Assembly: GCA_049801375.1 (NCBI GenBank) | Contig: JBARKJ010000098.1 | Location: 1 to 5,434, forward strand | DNA from: JBARKJ01 sp049801375 | Lineage (GTDB): Bacteria > Nitrospirota > JACRHJ01 | Reading direction: 5' to 3' | Length of the DNA stretch: 5,434 bases | Shown here: piece after piece, positions 1 through 4,569 of the stretch | Position numbering within the stretch: the first letter of the stretch is position 1 | How the letters are laid out: each line of letters begins with the position of its first letter | Notes under the pieces: model-generated | Database searches by the model: none | Told to the model about the DNA's origin: nothing | What the model saw: the letters and a program-made list of their open reading frames with translations, nothing else | Position numbers and translations under genes: made by a program

Positions 1-401
1 GCGAACTTACGCACGGACAGCGCCACCCGATGGATGCGAAAAAAGCCCTTGCCGAGGAACTTGTTGACCGCTACCACGGCAAAGGCGCGGGTAAAAAGGC
101 GCGCGAGGAGTTCGAGAAGCAGTTTTCAAAGGGCGAAGTTCCCGAAGAAATACCGGAAGTTGTAGTCGAGTGGGAAGCGGCCCAGATGCCTCTGGCAAAG
201 GTGATGCACAAGGCGGGCGTGGCGGATAGCGTCGGCGACGGCAAGCGCCTTATAAAACAGGGCGGCGTGGAGGTGGATGGCCTTCGTCAGACGGACCCGG
301 AGATGCGGGTCGGGCCCGGCGAATACCTGCTTAAAGTCGGCAAACGGCGGTATGTAAGAATAAAAGCGAGAACCGGTACCATCCTTTTCGAAGTGCAATG
401 A
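1..401 (+). CDS. tyrS: tyrosyl-tRNA synthetase, C-terminal fragment (5' end outside window)
   Basis: TyrRS attaches tyrosine to tRNA-Tyr in the cytoplasm. Only the C-terminal 132 residues are present. The frame is open from base 3 to the TGA at 399-401, and the Met encoded at 30 is internal, because the frame upstream reads ELTHGQRHP with no RBS. The stretch HPMDAKKALAEELVDRYHG is the helical anticodon-binding segment typical of TyrRS, followed by a linker. From about base 186 (PLAKVMHKAGVADSVGDGKRLIKQ, then GGVEVDG) comes an S4 RNA-binding domain, which in this family binds the tRNA. The short link between the two resembles the TyrZ-like subclass; that is inference. The catalytic HIGH and KMSKS motifs are off the window, so they cannot be checked. 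The gene converges on icd, with a hairpin terminator 27 bases after the stop. The family call is very likely right; S4 domains also occur in pseudouridine synthases, but the HP-DAKK helix argues for TyrRS. Confidence 0.92.
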   Translation, partial: ELTHGQRHPMDAKKALAEELVDRYHGKGAGKKAREEFEKQFSKGEVPEEIPEVVVEWEAAQMPLAKVMHKAGVADSVGDGKRLIKQGGVEVDGLRQTDPEMRVGPGEYLLKVGKRRYVRIKARTGTILFEVQ

Positions 402-423
402 AATTGACCGTAATGTAAGAAAG

Positions 424-453
424 AAAAGGCCGGACATCTCTGTCCGGCTTTTT
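424..453. terminator. bidirectional intrinsic terminator between tyrS and icd
   Basis: A perfect 8-bp stem GCCGGACA (429-436) / TGTCCGGC (441-448) with a TCTC loop is followed on the plus strand by five T's (449-453). On the minus strand it is followed by a T-rich tract, the complement of the A-rich bases 421-427. It sits between convergent genes, 27 bases past the tyrS stop and 31 bases past the icd stop, so it probably ends both transcripts. Confidence 0.85.
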
Positions 454-484
454 ATATTTCCAGCATATTCTTTCCGGCTTTTTT

Positions 485-1567
485 TTATCCCTTCATCTTC
501 TTTATTATCGCGTCCGCCATCTCGGATGTCCCGACGGCGGTCGGGTCGTCGGCCTTGGGCTTTAGGTCGTAGGTCACGTCCTTGCCTTCGCGCATTACGT
601 CCGCTATCGCCGTCTTCATCTTTTTTGCCGCGCCCTTCTCGCCAAGGTATTCCAGCATCATAACACCTGAAAGCATCATAGCCACGGGATTGACTTTGTT
701 AAGGCCCTTGTACTTCGGGGCGGAGCCGTGAGTGGGTTCGAATACGGCGCCGATGGTGCCGATATTCGCGCCGGGAGCAACGCCAAGGCCGCCGATTAGT
801 CCGGCGCAGAGGTCGGAGAGGATGTCGCCGTAGAGGTTCGGAAGGACTATTACGTCATATAGCTCCGGCTTCTGGACGAGCTGCATGCACATGTTATCGA
901 CAATCCTATCCTCGAACTCGATATCCGTGAACTCCTTCGCCACCTGACGCGAGACCTCCAGCCAGAGGCCGTCGGAGTACTTCATGATGTTCGCCTTATG
1001 TACGGATGTTACCTTTTTTCTGCCGTTGTCGCGGGCATACTGGAACGCGTACCGGACGATGCGCTCCGTCCCCATTACGGAAATGGGCTTTATGCTGATG
1101 CCGGAGTCGGGGCGTATCTCGCGGCCGCCATGCGTCTTCACGGTATCGATTATAGCCTTCGCACCGTCGGAGCCTTTTTCGTACTCAATACCCGCGTAAA
1201 GGTCTTCGGTATTCTCGCGGACGATCACCAGGTCTATGTTGTCGTAGCGCGAGCGCACGCCCTCGAATGTCTTGCAGGGCCGAAGACAGCAGTAGAGGTC
1301 CAGCTTCTGGCGGAGCGTCACGTTCACGCTCCTGAAACCGGTGCCGACCGGGGTCGTGACGGGCCCTTTAATACCGACCTTGTTCCGTATCAGGGACTCG
1401 ATGACCCTGTCCGGCAGGGGATTGCCCTCTTTCTCGAAGACGTCCACGCCCGCGTCCTGCACGTCCCACTCAAACTGCACACCTGTCGCCTCAAGAACCC
1501 GACGGGTCGCCTCGGCGATCTCCGGCCCCGTGCCGTCGCCCGGTATGAAAGTAACTTTATATGCCAT
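485..1567 (-). CDS. icd: isocitrate dehydrogenase, NAD(P)-dependent, short type
   Basis: This enzyme oxidatively decarboxylates isocitrate to 2-oxoglutarate in the TCA cycle. It is 360 residues long, a usual length for short IDH/IPMDH-family enzymes (E. coli Icd is longer). The N-terminal FIPGDGTGPEI is the family hallmark. S80, N82 and R86 (in FRSVNVTLRQ) match the isocitrate-binding Ser-x-Asn-x3-Arg pattern of isocitrate dehydrogenases and argue against isopropylmalate dehydrogenase. RENTEDLYAGIEY holds the likely catalytic Tyr124, VHKANIMK the catalytic Lys, and LPNLYGDILSDLCAGLIGGLG the metal-binding aspartates. EPTHGSAPKYKG is the nucleotide-binding loop; its K285-Y286 pair is discussed under findings. 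Start: ATG at 1567, with AGGAG at 1579-1575 and a 7-base gap. An upstream in-frame TTG at 1585 would place that RBS inside the gene, so I reject it. The gene has its own promoter and diverges from the DUF2795-like gene. Homoisocitrate or tartrate dehydrogenase is a less likely alternative. Confidence 0.9.
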   Translation of the reverse strand: MAYKVTFIPGDGTGPEIAEATRRVLEATGVQFEWDVQDAGVDVFEKEGNPLPDRVIESLIRNKVGIKGPVTTPVGTGFRSVNVTLRQKLDLYCCLRPCKTFEGVRSRYDNIDLVIVRENTEDLYAGIEYEKGSDGAKAIIDTVKTHGGREIRPDSGISIKPISVMGTERIVRYAFQYARDNGRKKVTSVHKANIMKYSDGLWLEVSRQVAKEFTDIEFEDRIVDNMCMQLVQKPELYDVIVLPNLYGDILSDLCAGLIGGLGVAPGANIGTIGAVFEPTHGSAPKYKGLNKVNPVAMMLSGVMMLEYLGEKGAAKKMKTAIADVMREGKDVTYDLKPKADDPTAVGTSEMADAIIKKMKG

Positions 1568-1572
1568 GATTA

Positions 1573-1582
1573 CTCTCCTTTT
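1573..1582 (-). promoter_or_regulatory. icd ribosome binding site (decides the start)
   Basis: Read on the minus strand, AAAAGGAGAG lies just before ATG 1567, with AGGAG 7 bases upstream. It follows the in-frame TTG at 1585 directly, which rules that TTG out as the likely start and gives the MAYKV N-terminus. Confidence 0.85.
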
Positions 1583-1605
1583 CAAGATGATGAATTGAAG
1601 GGGAA

Positions 1606-1634
1606 AATATATCCCGCGCGGACCGGGAAGTCAA
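1606..1634 (-). promoter_or_regulatory. sigma70-type promoter of icd
   Basis: On the minus strand TTGACT (1634-1629) and TATATT (1611-1606) are separated by exactly 17 bases, 5 of 6 matches to consensus in each box. Transcription would start near 1599, giving a leader of roughly 30 bases before ATG 1567. The whole spacer is a dyad, TCCCG-N7-CGGGA, which could be an operator. No regulator is identified. Confidence 0.75.
1612..1628. promoter_or_regulatory. TCCCG-N7-CGGGA dyad in the icd promoter spacer (candidate operator)
   Basis: Perfect 5-bp half-sites TCCCG (1612-1616) and CGGGA (1624-1628) fill the 17-base gap between the icd -35 and -10 boxes. A protein bound here would block RNA polymerase. 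The DNA is GC-rich, so a chance origin is possible. A similar dyad sits in the divergent promoter at 1669-1682. Confidence 0.35.
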
Positions 1635-1667
1635 CAGAAAATGGGTGGTGGCCATTCTGAGCCCGGC

Positions 1668-1696
1668 TTCCCGAAATCGGGACGGCCTGCTATACT
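1668..1696 (+). promoter_or_regulatory. extended -10 promoter of the DUF2795-like gene
   Basis: TATACT (1691-1696) is preceded by TG and one base (TGC, 1688-1690), giving an extended -10 element that matches consensus at 5 of 6 positions. The only -35 candidate at 17-base spacing is TTCCCG (1668-1673), which is poor. Extended -10 promoters tolerate that, or an activator may help. Transcription would start near 1703, leaving a leader of about 95 bases before the ATG at 1798. Confidence 0.6.
1669..1682. promoter_or_regulatory. TCCCGA-AA-TCGGGA dyad over the -35 region (candidate operator)
   Basis: Perfect 6-bp inverted arms TCCCGA (1669-1674) and TCGGGA (1677-1682) flank AA. They overlap the -35 position of the DUF2795-like promoter. 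The outer TCCCG/CGGGA half-sites and the preceding CTT are shared with the dyad in the icd promoter. There is no T-tract, so it is not a terminator. Confidence 0.4.
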
Positions 1697-1705
1697 TGAA
1701 TCAGA

Positions 1706-1765
1706 GGCGCCCATGAATATGGCGGGCGCTACCACAGGCGGCTCTTCAGAACATCGGAGGCCGCC
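1706..1765 (+). other. two potential hairpins in the leader of the DUF2795-like mRNA
   Basis: GCGCCC (1707-1712) can pair with GGGCGC (1724-1729), extended by a G-U pair (1706/1730). GGCGGC (1737-1742) can pair with GCCGCC (1760-1765), and two further pairs form past a bulged G. The RBS at 1785-1790 is left outside both. They may protect or regulate the mRNA. No known riboswitch class is recognised. Confidence 0.35.
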
Positions 1766-1797
1766 GGATTGCGTTTTGAAGGACAGGAGGTGGAATT

Positions 1798-2043
1798 ATG
1801 CCGAAACAGGGGCGAACGAGGCAACAGGGTGTGTCAACGGGCCAGTCACCGACCAATATCAGCCAGTTACTGAAGGGAATCAATTTCCCGTGCAACAAAA
1901 ACGACTTGATTAACCGCGCGAAACAGAACGGGGCCGAGCATACGGTAATTACCCTGTTGCAGGGCATTGGGGACAGACAGTACATGGACATGGCGGACGT
2001 GACGAACAGCTATAACCAGGTACGGGAGCAAAGAGCGGCGTAA
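1798..2043 (+). CDS. small DUF2795-like protein of unknown function
   Basis: An 81-residue soluble protein with no signal peptide or membrane segment. After a basic, Gln/Thr-rich tail of about 18 residues (MPKQGRTRQQGVSTGQSP), residues 19-76 follow the pattern I recall for DUF2795: a helix ending in LLKGINFP (24-31), then NKNDLINRAKQNGAE (33-47), then a helix with LLQGIGDRQY (53-62) and MADV (65-68). In that family the same places carry 'LKG-(I/V)-(D/N)-(Y/F)-P', 'K-DL---A--NGA' and 'L---(D/N)R-Y--.ADV'. The biochemical role is unknown and I assign none. The start is firm: AGGAGG at 1785-1790, 7 bases before the ATG. The gene is a single unit with an extended -10 promoter upstream and a 20-bp-stem terminator immediately downstream, so strong independent expression is likely. 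It diverges from icd, which may imply co-regulation. Confidence 0.8.
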   Translation: MPKQGRTRQQGVSTGQSPTNISQLLKGINFPCNKNDLINRAKQNGAEHTVITLLQGIGDRQYMDMADVTNSYNQVREQRAA

Positions 2044-2058
2044 AGCCAAAAAGGACAA

Positions 2059-2102
2059 CGAAATTAAAAAAGCCCCGGTGAGCCGGGGCTTTTTTAATTT
2101 CG
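2059..2102. terminator. strong intrinsic terminator after the DUF2795-like gene
   Basis: A perfect 20-bp stem (2059-2078 with 2083-2102) around a TGAG loop. The core is GCCCCGG/CCGGGGC, followed by six T's and AATTT on the plus strand. The matching A-tract on the left arm makes it symmetric and so able to act in both directions. It begins 15 bases after the stop codon at 2041-2043 and insulates guaB from upstream transcription. Confidence 0.93.
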
Positions 2103-2110
2103 AGATTCAA

Positions 2111-2145
2111 GACTCCGCTCCCCCCCGGACCCTGACCCCGCTCCC
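2111..2145 (+). repeat. 12-base direct repeat pair in the guaB upstream region
   Basis: GACTCCGCTCCC (2111-2122) and GACCCCGCTCCC (2134-2145) match at 11 of 12 positions with a 23-base period. A run of seven C's lies between them (2120-2126). The C-rich strand contrasts with the AT-rich DNA that follows. No function is evident. Confidence 0.4.
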
Positions 2146-2157
2146 GTGCATTAGCTG

Positions 2158-2185
2158 TTGCCTTTGAGTTGCTTTTATGTTAAAT
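2158..2185 (+). promoter_or_regulatory. possible guaB promoter
   Basis: A promoter is expected between the terminator at 2059-2102 and guaB. The best pair I see is TTGCCT (2158-2163) and TTAAAT (2180-2185), 16 bases apart, each 4 of 6 to consensus. Other pairings in this AT-rich stretch, such as one using TATGTT at 2176-2181, are nearly as good, so the exact boxes are uncertain. I see no purine riboswitch or PurR-like box. Confidence 0.3.
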
Positions 2186-2193
2186 TCATTAAC
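2179..2193. promoter_or_regulatory. GTTAA-N5-TTAAC dyad (candidate operator of guaB)
   Basis: Perfect 5-bp half-sites GTTAA (2179-2183) and TTAAC (2189-2193) sit about 40 bases upstream of the guaB start, overlapping the likely -10 region. The geometry suits a dimeric repressor. AT-rich promoter DNA often makes such dyads by chance, so this is tentative. Confidence 0.3.
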
Positions 2194-2234
2194 TTACATA
2201 AAAAAGGAAGCCATTCTTTTTAAAGGAGTTATTT

Positions 2235-3698
2235 ATGCTCGATGAAAGCGTAAGAGAAGGCCTGACTTTCGATGACGTCCTGCTGCTGCCCGGCAAGTCC
2301 GAAGTCCTTCCAAAGGACGTGGACGCGACGACCCGCCTGACAAGGGAAATCACCATCAATATCCCCATAGTCTCCGCCGCGATGGATACCGTGACGGAGG
2401 CGAGGCTTGCCATCGCGCTCGCGCAGGAGGGCGGCATCGGCATCATACACAAGGCCATGTCCATCGAGAAGCAGGCCATCGAGGTGGACAAGGTAAAACG
2501 TTCCGAGTCCGGCATGATAGTCGACCCGATAACCATAGGCCCGGACAACAAGATATTCGAGGCGCTGGACCACATGAGGCGCTACCGCATCTCCGGCGTC
2601 CCCGTCACTAAAAAAGGGAAGCTCCTTGGCATCCTGACCAACCGCGACCTCCGTTTCGAGACTAGGATGAACGTAAAGGTCTCCGAGGTGATGACGAAGA
2701 AGAACCTGGTCACAGCCCCGGTAGGCACCACGCTGGAAGACGCGATAAAGCTGCTGCACGAGCACAGGATAGAGAAGCTCCTGGTAATCGACGACGATTA
2801 CAACTTAAAGGGGCTCATAACCATAAAGGATATAGAGAAGCGCATCAAGTACCCGCACGCCTGCAAGGACAGCATGGGCAGGCTCCGCGTCGGTGCTGCG
2901 GTAGGCGTGGGCCATGACGGGATGGAGCGGGCGCACGCGCTGGTAAAGTCGGGCGCGGACGTGCTCGTGGTGGATACCGCGCACGGCCATTCCAAGGGCG
3001 TGATGGACACGGTCAAGAAGATAAAGAAGAAGTTCCCGAACATCCAGTTGATCGCCGGAAATATCGCGACCGGCGAAGCGGCGAAGGACCTCATAGAGGC
3101 GGGAGCGGACGGCATAAAGATAGGCATCGGCCCGGGCTCGATATGCACCACGAGGATTGTCGCGGGGGCGGGTGTGCCGCAGATAACCGCCGTTGCGGAC
3201 TGCTCGAAGGTCGCCGACAGATACGACGTCCCGGTAATCGCGGACGGCGGCGTGAAGTTCTCAGGCGACATAACCAAGGCCATCGCCGCGGGGGCATCCG
3301 CCGTTATGATTGGCGGGCTTTTCGCGGGCACGGAGGAATCACCCGGCGAGACGATCATCTATCAGGGCAGAAGCTATAAGGTATATCGCGGCATGGGCTC
3401 CATCGGCGCCATGGAATCGGGCAGCAAGGACAGATACTTCCAGGAGCACGAGAGCCTCGCGTCGAAGCTCGTCCCGGAGGGTATCGAGGGCAGGGTGCCG
3501 TATAAGGGCACTCTCGCGGACTACGTCTTCCAGCTCATCGGCGGTCTGCGGGCGGGCATGGGATATACCGGCTGCGCAAACATCCCTGAGCTGCGTGAGA
3601 GGGCACGGTTCGTAAAGATTTCCGGCGCAGGGCTCCGCGAATCACACGTGCACGACGTCATAATCACGAAAGAAGCGCCGAATTACAGGATGGAGTAG
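2235..3698 (+). CDS. guaB: IMP dehydrogenase
   Basis: Catalyses NAD-dependent oxidation of IMP to XMP, the committed step to GMP, in the cytoplasm as a tetramer. It has 487 residues, full length for the bacterial enzyme. The (beta/alpha)8 barrel starts at LTFDDVLLLPG (10-20), with SAAMDTVTEARLA and GGIGIIH (66-72) following. A CBS domain pair (about 95-205) is inserted in the barrel and in this family is the site of purine-nucleotide control. GPGSICTTR carries catalytic Cys304. ADGGVKFSGD (Asp337) binds the IMP ribose, YRGMGSIGAM follows, and the mobile flap includes R420 in GRVPYKG. All expected motifs are intact. The start is supported by AAAGGAG (2222-2228), 6 bases before the ATG. The TAG stop (3696-3698) is 9 bases from rluB, so the two are probably co-transcribed. 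guaA is not adjacent within this window. Confidence 0.98.
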   Translation: MLDESVREGLTFDDVLLLPGKSEVLPKDVDATTRLTREITINIPIVSAAMDTVTEARLAIALAQEGGIGIIHKAMSIEKQAIEVDKVKRSESGMIVDPITIGPDNKIFEALDHMRRYRISGVPVTKKGKLLGILTNRDLRFETRMNVKVSEVMTKKNLVTAPVGTTLEDAIKLLHEHRIEKLLVIDDDYNLKGLITIKDIEKRIKYPHACKDSMGRLRVGAAVGVGHDGMERAHALVKSGADVLVVDTAHGHSKGVMDTVKKIKKKFPNIQLIAGNIATGEAAKDLIEAGADGIKIGIGPGSICTTRIVAGAGVPQITAVADCSKVADRYDVPVIADGGVKFSGDITKAIAAGASAVMIGGLFAGTEESPGETIIYQGRSYKVYRGMGSIGAMESGSKDRYFQEHESLASKLVPEGIEGRVPYKGTLADYVFQLIGGLRAGMGYTGCANIPELRERARFVKISGAGLRESHVHDVIITKEAPNYRME

Positions 3699-3707
3699 AC
3701 GGTTTAA

Positions 3708-4490
3708 ATGCCTTTAGAAAGAATTCAAAAAATTTTATCCGGCGCCGGTATATGCTCCCGCCGCGAAGCCGAGGAGCTTATCTTAGAGGGGAAGGTGCGG
3801 GTAAACGGGCACATCGTGGAAGAGCTGGGCCAGAAGGCAGACCCGGAAAATGATGTCATAAAGGTCGGGAACCGCGTAGTAGGGCGGCAGTCGCCGGAAG
3901 TGAAAAATGCGAAAAAAACTTACCTGCTCTTGAACAAGCCCAGGGGCTGCGTCACCACCACCAAGGACCCCCAGGGCCGAAAGACCGTGATGGAACTTCT
4001 GGGCCATGTCGGCACACGGGTTTATCCGGTCGGTCGGCTGGACTACGACAGCGAGGGGCTTCTGATACTCACGAACGACGGCGATTTTGCCAACTCGATA
4101 ATGCACCCGTCGAAAGAGGTGCCGAAGACTTATGAAGTCAAAGTGCGAGGCGTGATGGACGACGCAGAGCTTCGGCACCTGGCAACCGGCGTGAGGCTTG
4201 AGGACGGTCTAACTGCGCCGGCAAAGGTGCGCAAGATGAAGCTTGCGGAATCTAACTCCTGGATTGAAATAACCATCCACGAAGGCCGGAACCGTCAGGT
4301 GCGGCGGATGTGCGAGGCGCTCGGGCATCCGGTGCAGAAGCTCAAGCGCACGAAGGTGGGCCCGATAGGTACTAAGGGTCTGCCGGTGGGGACGTACAGG
4401 GAACTGACCCCGGGCGAAATAAAAGCGCTGCTTCGCGCCTCGGGGAAAGAAGTCGAAAAAACTGACCGCATTAAAAAAGCTGCCGGATAA
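3708..4490 (+). CDS. rluB: rRNA pseudouridine synthase, RluB/RsuA family
   Basis: Converts a specific uridine in ribosomal RNA to pseudouridine; RluB acts on a 23S rRNA site near the peptidyl transferase centre. It has 260 residues. An N-terminal S4 RNA-binding domain (about 3-60: ERIQKILSGAGICSRREAEELI, then GKVRVNG) is followed by a catalytic domain from about 70 (YLLLNKPRG). The family motif GRLDYDSEGLLILTNDGD contains nucleophile Asp112. KTYEVKVRG and EGRNRQVRRMCEALGHPV are further family signatures. The basic C-terminal tail ends in RIKKAAG. The start lies 9 bases after the guaB stop. The only SD-like bases, GGAG at 3692-3695, overlap the end of guaB and sit 12 bases away, so translation may depend on ribosomes finishing guaB. 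RsuA (16S) and RluE/RluF share the fold, so RluB is the best but not certain member. Confidence 0.9.
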   Translation: MPLERIQKILSGAGICSRREAEELILEGKVRVNGHIVEELGQKADPENDVIKVGNRVVGRQSPEVKNAKKTYLLLNKPRGCVTTTKDPQGRKTVMELLGHVGTRVYPVGRLDYDSEGLLILTNDGDFANSIMHPSKEVPKTYEVKVRGVMDDAELRHLATGVRLEDGLTAPAKVRKMKLAESNSWIEITIHEGRNRQVRRMCEALGHPVQKLKRTKVGPIGTKGLPVGTYRELTPGEIKALLRASGKEVEKTDRIKKAAG

Positions 4491-4494
4491 ATAA

Positions 4495-4552
4495 AAGTCG
4501 CTGGGTTCCCGTCCCGACCCGCCTTCGGCGGGTGCCCCGGCGGGAATGACTT
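4495..4552. repeat. nested GC-rich palindrome, REP-like intergenic element
   Basis: Three nested stems are visible. AAGTC (4495-4499) pairs with GACTT (4548-4552), TTCCCG (4506-4511) with CGGGAA (4541-4546), and ACCCGCC (4517-4523) with GGCGGGT (4527-4533) around TTC. The ends resemble the dispersed intergenic repeats of many bacteria of the form GTCATTCCCG...CGGGAA. There is no T-tract afterwards, so it is not a typical intrinsic terminator, although it could slow polymerase or protect the guaB-rluB mRNA 3' end. Only one copy is visible here, so calling it a repeat rests on similarity to known elements. Confidence 0.5.
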
Positions 4553-4558
4553 ATGATT

Positions 4559-4563
4559 AGGAG
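4559..4563 (+). promoter_or_regulatory. aspS ribosome binding site (supports a TTG start)
   Basis: AGGAG lies 6 bases upstream of TTG at 4570, the ideal distance. No ATG occurs near the expected N-terminus. TTG followed by AAAATAAAAGAC gives MKIKDLF, a normal AspRS beginning. Confidence 0.85.
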
Positions 4564-4569
4564 AATATA

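Noticed and set aside
1568..1585. In-frame TTG at 1585 as the icd start, adding MKRRVI
   Set aside because: The added codons are the RBS itself (AAAAGGAGAG); the ATG at 1567 has that site at the ideal distance and gives the normal family N-terminus.
998..1660. Long plus-strand open frame (220 codons) antisense to icd
   Set aside because: It is the shadow of a GC-rich real gene with strong family motifs on the other strand; the product shows no recognisable family pattern and has no RBS.
1713..1913. Open frame overlapping the DUF2795-like gene in another register
   Set aside because: Composition looks like a frame shadow and the main gene has the much stronger RBS; kept only as a possible leader peptide under findings.
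2229..3358. Several minus-strand open frames inside guaB (e.g. 2229-2765 and 2798-3358)
   Set aside because: They mirror the codon structure of guaB, have no RBS or promoter, and the plus-strand protein is full length with all IMPDH motifs.
3143..3615. Arg-rich plus-strand frames within guaB
   Set aside because: Out-of-frame readings of GC-rich codons with low-complexity products.
4495..4552. Intrinsic terminator for rluB
   Set aside because: The stem is strong but followed by a mixed sequence (GACTTATGATTAGG) without a T-tract.
4491..4569. T-box or other aminoacyl-tRNA-sensing leader for aspS
   Set aside because: The 79-base gap is too short for a T-box, and there is no terminator/antiterminator pair.
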